Assembly (NCBI RefSeq): GCF_022374895.2
Contig: NZ_CP092424.2
Coordinates: forward strand, 124,001 to 188,000
DNA from: Mycobacterium lentiflavum
GTDB lineage: Bacteria > Actinomycetota > Actinomycetes > Mycobacteriales > Mycobacteriaceae
Length of the DNA stretch: 64,000 nt
Direction: 5' to 3'
Shown here: piece by piece, positions 51,571-59,955 of the stretch
Layout of the letters: every line of letters begins with the position of its first letter
Numbering within the stretch: the first letter of the stretch is position 1
Translations under genes and position numbers: made by a program
Notes under the pieces: generated by a model
What the model saw: only the letters and a program-made list of their open reading frames with translations
What the model was told of the DNA's origin: nothing
Database searches by the model: none

Positions 51571-53160
51571 TTAAGTGGTCGACGGTGCGGGCGCGGTGGC
51601 TGCCGCGGCGACCGTTGTCGGTGTTGGAGCCGACACTCGGGTCCACCCCAAGAAATTCGGGCCAGTCTCGAGTTGGTCGATCGGCGTGACCTGGCCGTTG
51701 AGCCAAACATGGTCTTTGTCGAGGGCCATGACGCGATGATCGGTGTATTGGCCCACGTCGCCGAATTGCAGCCGCGAGGGAGCCATGGGCGCATTCACCG
51801 GGGAACCCAGCGGCGGTAGCTGAAGATTGGCTCCTGCAAAGGCATCGTCGATGCCGTCTCCGGAGAGCACCGCCCGCCCGGCCTGTGCGAGTGCAGCATT
51901 GGACGCTGTTCGCACCGACTGGTCGGGCAATTGGATCTGTGTCGTCGGCGTCGGCGTCTGCCCCTGCGCTGCAGGCGCTGATGGTGGCGGCGTGGCGCCG
52001 CTGCCGGCGTCTTCTGTGCCCGCTTTGTCCCCTTTGCCGCCTTTGTCTCCTGGATCGTGCAGTCCGGCTGGCTGCGTCTCGTCGTGAGATTTGTCGTCAC
52101 TGTGCGAGTCGGACGGGTCTTTCAGCGCGTTGGCGTGCTCTTCAGCGGCTTGATCGGGATCGTGGCCGCCATCGCGTAGCGCTCCGCCGAGCGCGGAACC
52201 CAAATCGCCCAACCCGCCGCCACCGAGCCCACCGCCGCCGCCGAGTGAGGGAATCGCTGAACCAAGTGCGCCCGGCAGCGAGCCAAGAGCACCCATCGCC
52301 GGTCCCGCCATCATGCCCAGCCGCGACATCAATGGATCCGATGCCAGCCCGTCAAGCAGTGGGTCATTGCCACTGCTTGTACCGTCGCCGGTCCCAGCGG
52401 GCGTATCCCCGCCGCCACCCGCAGTGGGGTTGGTGGCGCCCGGGTTAGCGTCTGGGCCCGTGGTGTGAGGGTCCTCGCCGGAGTTCTTGTTTTGCAACGC
52501 CTGATAGCGCGCCGAGAGACCATCCAACACCCGCGCTTGTGAATCTGAGTCCAGCCCAGCGTTTTTCAACACGTTGAGGATGTCGCCGGTTTTGCCCTGC
52601 AAAAATTCTGCCAGCTGCTGCTGGCCGGTCGCAGTATCTAGCGATGACCCCAACTTGTTGACCTGGTCGATGATGTCTTGCTGCAAGCTTTGCAGCCGCT
52701 GACGGCCCTCAGTGCTCGAACTCGAGGCCTTAAGCACCGCGTCGGCCAGCTTGTCATCAGCGTCATTGAGCGCCGAATGGTTCTTGGCCAGCGCCTCGTC
52801 GAGGCGCTTGGCTGCCTCGGCCCCAGCCCCGCTTAGCCCCGGTGGCGGTGGCGTCCCGGCCGGGGTCGTCGGCCCTGGCGATCCCGGAGGGGGTGCAGGC
52901 GGCGGCGGCGACGCGGGTTGATCGCGGCCCAGCGCCTTATTGATTTCAGGCATCGGAGCCGTATCAGGGTTAATACCCATGTAGGTGAGCCTGGCCCGGT
53001 CGAGCTTGGTCAGCTCATCTCGCGACGTGAACGGTGCCGTTGGAGCGGGGTCCAGTGGCACCGGGCCGCCCGGTACCGGGTTTTGGGGAAACGGTGCCCC
53101 CAATACCTCGGATACTCCACCCAGCACTTGAGACAGCGCTACATCGGCCCAGCCAGTCAT
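51571..53160 (-). CDS. large DUF4226-type ESX-associated protein
   Basis: 529 aa from ATG 53160 (MTGWADVALSQVLGG); the frame extends 168 codons upstream, but that part has an atypical Cys/Trp/Arg composition. Residues about 120-225 form the helical DUF4226-like domain (AKRLDEALAKNHSALNDADD... GRQRLQSLQQDI... FLQGKTGDILNVL), the rest is Gly/Pro-rich with a C-terminal small domain (VMALDKDHVWLNGQVTPIDQ). First gene of the substrate operon. Family members are mycobacterial and mostly found near ESX genes; function unknown. Confidence 0.65.
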   Translation of the reverse strand: MTGWADVALSQVLGGVSEVLGAPFPQNPVPGGPVPLDPAPTAPFTSRDELTKLDRARLTYMGINPDTAPMPEINKALGRDQPASPPPPAPPPGSPGPTTPAGTPPPPGLSGAGAEAAKRLDEALAKNHSALNDADDKLADAVLKASSSSTEGRQRLQSLQQDIIDQVNKLGSSLDTATGQQQLAEFLQGKTGDILNVLKNAGLDSDSQARVLDGLSARYQALQNKNSGEDPHTTGPDANPGATNPTAGGGGDTPAGTGDGTSSGNDPLLDGLASDPLMSRLGMMAGPAMGALGSLPGALGSAIPSLGGGGGLGGGGLGDLGSALGGALRDGGHDPDQAAEEHANALKDPSDSHSDDKSHDETQPAGLHDPGDKGGKGDKAGTEDAGSGATPPPSAPAAQGQTPTPTTQIQLPDQSVRTASNAALAQAGRAVLSGDGIDDAFAGANLQLPPLGSPVNAPMAPSRLQFGDVGQYTDHRVMALDKDHVWLNGQVTPIDQLETGPNFLGWTRVSAPTPTTVAAAATAPAPSTT

Positions 53161-53695
53161 GTTCGGGACGATAAGTCCCGGGTCGACTGAACCGCTACCA
53201 ACAACGGCACATTCACGAAAAACCGGCTGCCACAGCATGTCCACGCGGCCTGTCGACTTTTGTTGTCTTTCAAGACACGCCGCACCAGATGCGCGGTAGT
53301 ACCGCGTCGGCGGTGTAACACTTTGCGCGATAGCACCACCTGTCCCAACGGAAGGAACGCCTCGCCATCGCCGATAACGGCAACTATTCCATGTGCCGCA
53401 CCAACCGTCGAGCGTCCTCAACCCGCCTATGGCACAAACGCTTTCGGTGCTCACACCAAGCCAACACCACGGCCAGGCGCCTGTCCCGGCAGACACAGAG
53501 CCGATTACCGCGCCTGCCACCCGCACGTCGCGGGTATCGGCGACCACACCGACCACCACGGCCACGCAACCGCGACGGCCAAACCAGCATCGACTCAAGG
53601 AGGGATACCTAGCGCCGCGAGCCAAACACCCGCGCCCGCCCGGTCTTTCGGGCCGACGCCGCACATCTCAATAGCCGGAGTGACTGACCGCTGAC
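53161..53695. other. intergenic region between DUF4226 operon and rep
   Basis: 535 bp with open frames on both strands but none with a plausible start, ribosome site or recognisable product. It must hold the promoter of the minus-strand substrate operon and probably that of rep. Confidence 0.4.
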
Positions 53696-55114
53696 ATGAC
53701 AAGAGCCCCGCCTCTGGCGGGGCCCGTGTCTGAGGTTCGAACTGAGGGCCAACTCAGTTCTGGGTCTTCACCCATCTCCCCGAAGGGACGTGTCTTGCCT
53801 GACTCGTCTCACGGTAGCGCATGCCTGTCTGCCTTGCCAGACCATCACGCGCTTCGTGATCAACTTTTGTTCCCACGCCGCAAAAACGGCTCGACCCTGC
53901 CGTATCGCGGCTGCACCGCTATTCGGGCGCGCCGCGGCGTCATCCGCACAACACGGCTAGCCGAGGTCTTGGCTATTCGGCGTGGACACCGTTTGCGTGG
54001 CGCTGTCCTCCCCCAGCCCAGCGCGTTCGTCAACCTTGAACTCGAAGCAGACGCCTACGCGGGCGTCCCCTGCTGGAGCGCCGGACCCACCAAGTGGGCA
54101 CACATCACAGTCGCTGTGGCCTACGACCTGCACTACCCCACAATCCGGCCGCAGATGTGCGACGGCGGCATCGCCAAAAAACCGCTGATCATCATCGCCG
54201 CAGCCATGGCCCACTACGCCGACTGGGGCACCGGGCGCAACTGCCGGGCCACCAACGATCAACTCGCTGCCCGGACTGGCTTTCACCTACGCACCATCCA
54301 GCGCGCACGCGAATGCCTGCGACTGCTCGGCGTAGCCACCGAAATCCTCCGCGGCCGCCAACGCACCTACACCGAACGGATGGCCTCCTGGCGCATGGGC
54401 GATCGCCACCGCGGCTGGGCCTCGGTCTGGGCGCTGCACGACAACGCCCAGATTAACCGCGTTATTCACAACTTGTCACCCCATCTGGAACGGTCCCGAC
54501 TAACCACAAGAACCTCACCTCACAAGAAACTGTTCACTACCCACGCGGGCGCAAGCGCCCGGAAAGGCGCCGCTACGCGCCGCCTCAGCCCAGACAAGGA
54601 CGGACAACGCCTGGCGGCGCGCTGGCGCGCCGAGGCCCACGCACCGCCCTGGGCTCGCCGCTATGGCATCAGCAGCTGGGCAGCGATGCTCGCAGCCCCG
54701 GCCGCCGCCGGCTGGACACCGCGCGATCTCACCGCACTTGTCGGCGATTGGCTGGGCACCGGTCACCGGATACCGAGTAATCCGCATCGTCCGATTGCCC
54801 TGCTCGGCACACTGCTGGCCTGGCATACCAGCCACAACAGTCTCCAAGACCGCCCCGCCGCGCTCGACGAGGCGCGCGAAGCCGCCGAAGTCGCCGCTGC
54901 TCGGGAGCGCGTTAGTCAGCAGCTCGCACAGCGCACCACCACCCAGCAGGCACGAGATGCTGCGCGTGCCGCGTTAGGCGGTGATGGTCACCAGGCCGCC
55001 CGTGCGGCCGCGGCCGCCGCGGCGCGAAACGCCGCCGCACGCCGCACCATCAGCGCAGCCGCCGAAGCGGCTGTTGTCGATGCTGCAGTCCGGCGCGCCC
55101 GCGGTCTCAACTAA
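53696..55114 (+). CDS. plasmid replication initiator (Rep, HTH type)
   Basis: Up to 472 aa. The core (about 130-260) contains WAHITVAVAYDLHYPTIRPQ, KKPLIIIAAAMAHYADWG and a winged HTH (CRATNDQLAARTGFHLRTIQRARECLRLLGV), the pattern of Rep proteins of mycobacterial plasmids. The C terminus is an Ala/Arg-rich helix. The first about 100 residues overlap three hairpins and look non-coding, so the true start is probably downstream, between about 53870 and 54060. The nearby repeats at 55491-55755 would be its origin or control region. It initiates plasmid replication. Confidence 0.65.
   Translation: MTRAPPLAGPVSEVRTEGQLSSGSSPISPKGRVLPDSSHGSACLSALPDHHALRDQLLFPRRKNGSTLPYRGCTAIRARRGVIRTTRLAEVLAIRRGHRLRGAVLPQPSAFVNLELEADAYAGVPCWSAGPTKWAHITVAVAYDLHYPTIRPQMCDGGIAKKPLIIIAAAMAHYADWGTGRNCRATNDQLAARTGFHLRTIQRARECLRLLGVATEILRGRQRTYTERMASWRMGDRHRGWASVWALHDNAQINRVIHNLSPHLERSRLTTRTSPHKKLFTTHAGASARKGAATRRLSPDKDGQRLAARWRAEAHAPPWARRYGISSWAAMLAAPAAAGWTPRDLTALVGDWLGTGHRIPSNPHRPIALLGTLLAWHTSHNSLQDRPAALDEAREAAEVAAARERVSQQLAQRTTTQQARDAARAALGGDGHQAARAAAAAAARNAAARRTISAAAEAAVVDAAVRRARGLN
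53705..53860 (+). promoter_or_regulatory. three-hairpin rep leader
   Basis: Perfect hairpins occur at 53705-53723 (GCCCCGCC/GGCGGGGC, 3-nt loop), 53739-53760 (GAACTGAG/CTCAGTTC, 6-nt loop) and 53844-53860 (ATCACG/CGTGAT, 5-nt loop). They lie inside the N-terminal open frame of rep, which suggests that this part is leader rather than protein, and that rep expression (copy number) may be controlled by RNA structure. Confidence 0.5.
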
Positions 55115-55132
55115 GCCGTGCGGTGCGTGCAG

Positions 55133-55438
55133 TTAGGCCGACAACAGCTCTGGCGTACCGAGCAGCGAGGTCGCTGTCTGGCGGATCAATTCCACCGGAT
55201 CCAATCCCTGCTGCTCAGCCACCGGCAAAAGCTCGGTCAACAGATCGCCATACTGGCGAATCAGGTCCGGCAACTTGCGCCCGGCCACCGCCTCAAGCGC
55301 CTCGAGCTTGTCGGTGTCATAACGCACCTGAAGCCGATCCACTTTTTTCCGGGTCTCAGACCCCTGGCGCTTCTTGCGGCGCAACGCCTCGGCGTCGTGG
55401 GCCCCGCTGTGGTGCCTCAGGGCAGGCTGGCTGCTCAT
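55133..55438 (-). CDS. small basic protein beside rep
   Basis: 101 aa. Basic N terminus (ALRRKKRQGSETRKK), then a helical region (LEALEAVAGRKLPDLIRQYGDLLTELL... VELIRQTATSLLG). GAAGGAG precedes the ATG. Convergent with rep (18-bp gap) and divergent from the HTH gene at 55781 across the GTAAGTAAG repeats. Probably a copy-number or partition accessory factor; no family recognised. Confidence 0.55.
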   Translation of the reverse strand: MSSQPALRHHSGAHDAEALRRKKRQGSETRKKVDRLQVRYDTDKLEALEAVAGRKLPDLIRQYGDLLTELLPVAEQQGLDPVELIRQTATSLLGTPELLSA

Positions 55439-55780
55439 TGCGACTCCTTCGCTCCAATGTGACCGCCGGCGCGCACGGTGGTCTGCGCACGTAAGTAAGT
55501 CCAGCCCGAGACGGCAGGTCTGCTCGCTTCACCATCCGCACTCATGTAAGGATGTGCTTTCACTGCATCACGAGCTCGCGCAGGCCTCAGCAACCGACGT
55601 AAAACCGCTGATGAATCGCGAGAATGGGCAGCGCCGCCGTGGCGCCGCGAGTCCGGGCAGCTCATCGTCATGTAAGTAAGTCTCCCATGCCGGAGCTGAC
55701 CGGTGGGAAAATTCGAGCGCGTGTCACCAAGATTGCGCTGATCTCTTACTTACATACGACGTCTTAGGCACAATAGAACC
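55439..55780. repeat. GTAAGTAAG iterons in divergent control region/origin candidate
   Basis: The 342-bp gap contains GTAAGTAAG at 55491-55499 and 55672-55680 (direct) and its inverse at 55745-55753, plus a half copy ATGTAAGG at 55544-55551. The second and third copies share ATGTAAGTAAG and form an inverted pair. One copy lies 53 bp upstream of the minus-strand gene, another next to the promoter of the HTH gene, so they may be operators, origin iterons or both. Confidence 0.6.
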
Positions 55781-56314
55781 GTGTCAGCGCCAAGCAAACC
55801 GGAAGGCTACTCGTTGGCCGACGCCGGCGAGCTGCTCGGCGTCACAGCCCAACGAGTCAGCCAGATGCTGAGCGCCGGAAAACTCAGCGGCCCGCACTAT
55901 CCACACAAGCGCGTCCCCAAACATGCAGTTCGCGTCTGGAAATGGTCATTAGACCAAGAGCTGGCCCGCCGGCAATCCACTCCCTCACCACGTTCCGCCC
56001 ACCACCAACCCGACCCGGCCGCCGACCGCGATGTCTTCGCGCAATGGTGGGAACGTCAAGAAGCGCGCGTCAACGCCGCCGCTCACGAACTTAAAGTCGC
56101 TGCCGATCTGGCACGCCAACAGGCCAGCGAAGACCGCAAGAAAGCCCGCCAGCTGATGTCCAAGCTGGCACGAGTCACGATCCAGCAAGCCGAACTGATC
56201 GAGCAGTTAAAGGACGATCTCGCAGTCGATACCGAGCGCACCGAACGCATTCTCGACGCGTACTCCGATGCCTTGACCCAACTGCTGGCCCCCGACACGA
56301 TCGGACCGCTCTAG
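55781..56314 (+). CDS. HTH protein with coiled coil
   Basis: 177 aa from GTG 55781. The N terminus (YSLADAGELLGVTAQRVSQMLSAGKLSGP) is a MerR/excisionase-like winged HTH; residues about 85-155 are a long charged helix (HELKVAADLARQQASEDRKK) suited to coiled-coil dimerisation. It is probably a repressor or partition/replication accessory acting on the repeats just upstream. The inverted ATGTAAGTAAG lies 26 bp before the start. Its stop overlaps that of the converging gene by 4 nt (CTAG). Confidence 0.65.
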   Translation: MSAPSKPEGYSLADAGELLGVTAQRVSQMLSAGKLSGPHYPHKRVPKHAVRVWKWSLDQELARRQSTPSPRSAHHQPDPAADRDVFAQWWERQEARVNAAAHELKVAADLARQQASEDRKKARQLMSKLARVTIQQAELIEQLKDDLAVDTERTERILDAYSDALTQLLAPDTIGPL

Positions 56315-56676
56315 CCAGGCTGGTCGATGGCAGCTACCGCGGCGTCGAGGGCAGCCGGCGTCCCGGCGTCGACGACGCGGTCGACGGTGTCGTTATCCAG
56401 CGCGTACACCCCGTCGATGGGGCCGTTTTCCAGGTATTGACGGACAGCTTCAATCTTCCAGTCGGCGTGGGTTGAATCGCCCATCCGCGACAGCTGTTCG
56501 GCGTGCAGCCGCTGGCGAGCCTCGTCGGCGTCACGGCCGCTGACTGACCAATCAGCGCCCGGATACCGGGCGATCCAGTTTCCGTCGGCCTGTTCGGTCA
56601 CAGAAGGCCTGAACACGAACGAGACGTTGCGCTGCACCATCACCCGTTCGATATCTGCTTGCGTTTCGACGTTCAC
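56311..56676 (-). CDS. small protein coupled to DUF4226 gene
   Basis: 121 aa from the GTG at 56676, which overlaps the DUF4226 stop (TAGTG) and follows GGAGGG. RNVSFVFRPSVTEQADGNWI looks like a beta-rich HicB-like start, then DADEARQRLHAEQLSR helix and an acidic C terminus (VDRVVDAGTPAALDAAVAAI). The tight coupling after a candidate secreted protein is what one sees for immunity proteins, but no toxin domain is evident, so this is a guess. Confidence 0.5.
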   Translation of the reverse strand: MNVETQADIERVMVQRNVSFVFRPSVTEQADGNWIARYPGADWSVSGRDADEARQRLHAEQLSRMGDSTHADWKIEAVRQYLENGPIDGVYALDNDTVDRVVDAGTPAALDAAVAAIDQPG

Positions 56677-57335
56677 TACGGCATCCCTCCGGTGATGTCG
56701 ATGGGCGAATGCCGCCAAATGATCGAGCCGTCATTTTGCAGGAATTCGCAGATGTATCCCCCCACGATAGCTGGGCTGCACCAAATGATGTATCCAACAG
56801 GAGGTTTCAGTGCAATCTGAGCTACCACGGGGCCCTCAGCCTGGTAACCCGCAGCAGCGGCATCGATGCGGGCCGCGAGCTCGGCGTTGTGTTCCTGAAA
56901 GTTCTGCACCAACCCTTTGGCCCTGTTGAGCTGACCTTGCAGATAGGTGGCCAACTCCTGCTGGCCCGCGGCGCTGCGAGCGCGCGGCGCTAGCGCGTCA
57001 ACTCCGGCGCGGGTCTCGGCGATCAGGCTGTCCATGCTGTGTGCGCCGGCAGCTGCAGCCTGGCCGGTGGTGACGAACGCCGGAGCGATCTGGGCATCAG
57101 CGGTGCGCGCATTATCCAACCGTTGCAGCCGCTCGTTGTTGGCTGCGCGATACACAGGCCCGGCCACACCGTGCCAATCCGAAGCCGCGGCTTGGCCGGC
57201 CTCAGCCACGGCCTGGCGGCCAGTGACCAACGCCTGCGGGGATGGCCACCGCCCGTCGATCGGTGAGGATCCGAACAGCCTGCGAGCATCGCTCAGCGCG
57301 CGGCCAGCCTGCACTATCAGCTCGTCCAGAGACAT
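56676..57335 (-). CDS. short DUF4226-like protein
   Basis: 219 aa from ATG 57335, chosen because GGAGGTGA lies 9 nt upstream; the frame upstream overlaps ietS and is not used. N-terminal MSLDELIVQAGRALSDARRL then LFGSSPI and a helical region (ALAPRARSAAGQQELATYLQ... RAKGLVQNF) match the DUF4226 family; the last 50 residues (YIIWCSPAIVGGYICEFLQ, SIIWRHSP) are distinct, hydrophobic and could be a small effector or binding domain. Paralogue of the partial gene at 63602. 46 bp after ietS. Confidence 0.65.
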   Translation of the reverse strand: MSLDELIVQAGRALSDARRLFGSSPIDGRWPSPQALVTGRQAVAEAGQAAASDWHGVAGPVYRAANNERLQRLDNARTADAQIAPAFVTTGQAAAAGAHSMDSLIAETRAGVDALAPRARSAAGQQELATYLQGQLNRAKGLVQNFQEHNAELAARIDAAAAGYQAEGPVVAQIALKPPVGYIIWCSPAIVGGYICEFLQNDGSIIWRHSPIDITGGMP

Positions 57336-57381
57336 ACCGCCAGTATCACCTCCTCGTGGACGCCGTAGGGGCCCGTTGTGC

Positions 57382-59955
57382 TCATCTGGCTCGGGCGCGC
57401 AGGCGTATTTGGAGTTGTTGGCGCACCTCGGCCTGGATATCCGCGCGGACCGTTGCGCCGACTTCCAGGGTCGCTGCCAGGCCGTAGCGAACAGGTACGG
57501 ACAGGCTTCCCGCATCGACTCGGCAGTCCACGTTGATCTCGAGTGCGTCGCCGGCGGCGAATGCGACGGCGCGATCTCCTTCGAGGATTTCGTGCTGGAC
57601 GGTGCCCTTGCGGGCAGCCCAATACTCAGCTTCGGTGCGCTCAATGCCAAGGGCATCACCGGGTGGATCAAAAGACAACCGCGCCATCCGGTGCTGACGC
57701 GTGCGGGTGTTGACCTGCGACAACCAGCTCAGGGTGATCGTCAGGCGACGCCAGTCGGTGGTGGCCACCAGACTGGGCGGCAGCGGAAAAAAGAACGCCT
57801 GGCGCTGACCTGCTGAAATGGACCCGGCACCAACGATGAGCACTTTGTGCGATGCGGCGCTAACAATGCGGTCACCCTCCACGGCGCCGTAGCCGAGAAG
57901 CCGCGATACACCGCGGCGGCTTAAGTCCATCCCGGCGATCACCTGTTCCAAGCCGTCGCGCATCGGGCCCCAACTCGCAGCATGCACGAGCAGCGTTTTT
58001 GCCAGCACGGGGTGGTATTCGGCTGCCGGAAAAGGGGGTTCGCCCGGTTGCGGTTCGAGCGATTCAAGGACGTCAAAAATGCCGTCGACTGCGCGGGTCG
58101 CCAAGGCCGTGGCGTTGCTGGTGCCGTGGGTGTAGGCCGTGGCGTTGATGGCCCCTCCTGGACCGGGTGCGGCGACGCGGGTGCCCGGCCCGGTCACGGT
58201 GGTCTCGGCCGGATACAGCGTTGTTGCTCCTTCGGCGGCGACGGGGCGTTGATGCAGGCTACGCCCGCCGGGCAACAACACCTCGGGCTTGACGGAGTTG
58301 CGATGACCGAAACCCACAGGACTGTAGAGCGCAGGCATTCCCGCTTCGGCCGCGTCGAGGACGGTGTCACTTGTCGGCGCGGTGGCCGCGTCGGCATGCA
58401 GTGCACCCACGCTTATGACGTTGACCGCCTCGGCCGGCGATAGGACTCGCCGGTGGCGGGCGCGTTCGTAGATCCCGGTGGCCACGGCGCTGCGCAGCGC
58501 AGCGGGGTCGGCCAGGCAGACCGCGGGGACCTCGACTTCGATGGAGTGGTTTCCGGCGCTGACCAGGATCAGGACGTTGTAGCGGTGTGCGAGCCAGTCC
58601 AGCAGTTTGGCCAGTGGGCTGATCCGGCGCACGAACATCTGAACGGGATCGCCGATGGATAGATTGACGACTCGTACGCTGGGAGCTTGGGGCTGGCCGG
58701 ACCCGTCACCTTCGAACATTCGTCGAAAAGCCTGGTGGACGAGGTCGACCAAGAGCCGGTCACGCAGGACGACTTCCTCGTCGAGGCCGAACGGGTGCGG
58801 CTGCATGATCGGGCGAACGTAAACGCGCCGTGCCGACGAGGTCCCGATGGCGTTGAGGTCTCCGTGGGATATCAGTGAGGCCATCGCCGTGCCGTGCTGC
58901 ATTTGAGCGCTCGTGTAGGAGTCTGCAACCTGATCGGGATCGTCGATGACCAACCGCCCGTTGAGGGCGATGTGTCCGGCCATAGGAAGACCGTCCAGCA
59001 GGGCCACCCGCGGAACGTCGCTGGTGGGCGTAGCCGTGAACAAGTCTGGATCCAGGGCGTCGTCTGAGGCACTCACACCGGGAACGGACATGGGCCGAGC
59101 CGGCGACACGTACATGATGGTGTCGGTCATCAGCAGCGCGATTGCTTCTGGTCCGCGCTCGACAACCACTTCTACCTGGCTGTATGGGATGTCGGCGAGG
59201 ATCGCGTGATAGGCGATACCGTCCAGTGCCGCCTCAGTGATGACCTCTCCCCCGGCCTCGGTGACGATTGCGCGTACGGTTTGTTCGGCCTCGGTCCTGC
59301 GCTGCGGGTCTTGGCGGTACCAAAGTTCGATCTCCACGCGTGCTGCGCTCGCGGATTGCCCGACGGTGGCAACATCCTCACGCCACTGCTCGAGTAGCCC
59401 TGTTTCGCGGATGCGGTCCTGGGGACCCCACCGCCGGATCTCGCGCAGCAGTTCGAACACGTTGCGCAGCGGGGCCAAGCCAGTTGGCATCTTCCCAGCA
59501 CGATCCTGTTGCCAGCGTTCGAACAGCGATAGCAGTTCGGTGACGGCTTGAGCGTTGGACATGACCACATACAAGCTGTCAGTGACCGCGTCATCGCTGC
59601 GCTCACCTGCGCGGATGGCGTGGAAATCGTCGTCTGACTCGAATTCGTCGCCATCAATTTCAAGCAGAAATTCCAGACCAGGCACTCGGGCGGCGGCACG
59701 CGCGAAGGCTGCCACAGTGTCGGCCAGGTCGAATACGACCACCAGTTCGGGATCGGCTTCGGTGGTGGCGTCCACCACGTCGGCGCGACCTGCCTGCAGC
59801 GCTTGCTGCAACGCGGTGAATTGTGGTTGCAGGCGCTGTTGTTGGCGGGCTGGACCAGGGCCGACAACCCCGGGTGGGGCAAAACGCGAGACGCCAGCAG
59901 GGATCGGCGCCGAAGTCGGTATTCCAAAGGATAGGGGTGGGCGAGGCGAGGTCAC
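57382..59955 (-). CDS. ietS: IetS-like subtilisin protease
   Basis: 857 aa S8 peptidase, not secreted (no signal peptide). A large N-terminal region (1-310) precedes the catalytic domain with VALLDGLPMAGH (Asp, about 317), QMQHGTAMASLI (His, about 353), LVSAGNHS (oxyanion Asn) and HGTSNATALATR (Ser, about 614), so the triad is intact. Paired with the AAA+ ATPase gene just upstream (ATGA overlap) it is the IetAS module, described as a plasmid stability/incompatibility pair in Agrobacterium and reported as an anti-phage defence system. The ATPase is thought to restrain or direct the protease. Confidence 0.85.
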   Translation of the reverse strand: MTSPRPPLSFGIPTSAPIPAGVSRFAPPGVVGPGPARQQQRLQPQFTALQQALQAGRADVVDATTEADPELVVVFDLADTVAAFARAAARVPGLEFLLEIDGDEFESDDDFHAIRAGERSDDAVTDSLYVVMSNAQAVTELLSLFERWQQDRAGKMPTGLAPLRNVFELLREIRRWGPQDRIRETGLLEQWREDVATVGQSASAARVEIELWYRQDPQRRTEAEQTVRAIVTEAGGEVITEAALDGIAYHAILADIPYSQVEVVVERGPEAIALLMTDTIMYVSPARPMSVPGVSASDDALDPDLFTATPTSDVPRVALLDGLPMAGHIALNGRLVIDDPDQVADSYTSAQMQHGTAMASLISHGDLNAIGTSSARRVYVRPIMQPHPFGLDEEVVLRDRLLVDLVHQAFRRMFEGDGSGQPQAPSVRVVNLSIGDPVQMFVRRISPLAKLLDWLAHRYNVLILVSAGNHSIEVEVPAVCLADPAALRSAVATGIYERARHRRVLSPAEAVNVISVGALHADAATAPTSDTVLDAAEAGMPALYSPVGFGHRNSVKPEVLLPGGRSLHQRPVAAEGATTLYPAETTVTGPGTRVAAPGPGGAINATAYTHGTSNATALATRAVDGIFDVLESLEPQPGEPPFPAAEYHPVLAKTLLVHAASWGPMRDGLEQVIAGMDLSRRGVSRLLGYGAVEGDRIVSAASHKVLIVGAGSISAGQRQAFFFPLPPSLVATTDWRRLTITLSWLSQVNTRTRQHRMARLSFDPPGDALGIERTEAEYWAARKGTVQHEILEGDRAVAFAAGDALEINVDCRVDAGSLSVPVRYGLAATLEVGATVRADIQAEVRQQLQIRLRARAR

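Noticed and set aside
53260..53694. plus-strand open frames before rep
   Set aside because: Several frames are open in high-GC DNA; none has a ribosome site or recognisable family, and they conflict with each other.
53731..53745. GGTTCGAA resembling a tRNA T-loop
   Set aside because: No cloverleaf can be formed; the sequence is part of the hairpin GAACTGAG/CTCAGTTC.
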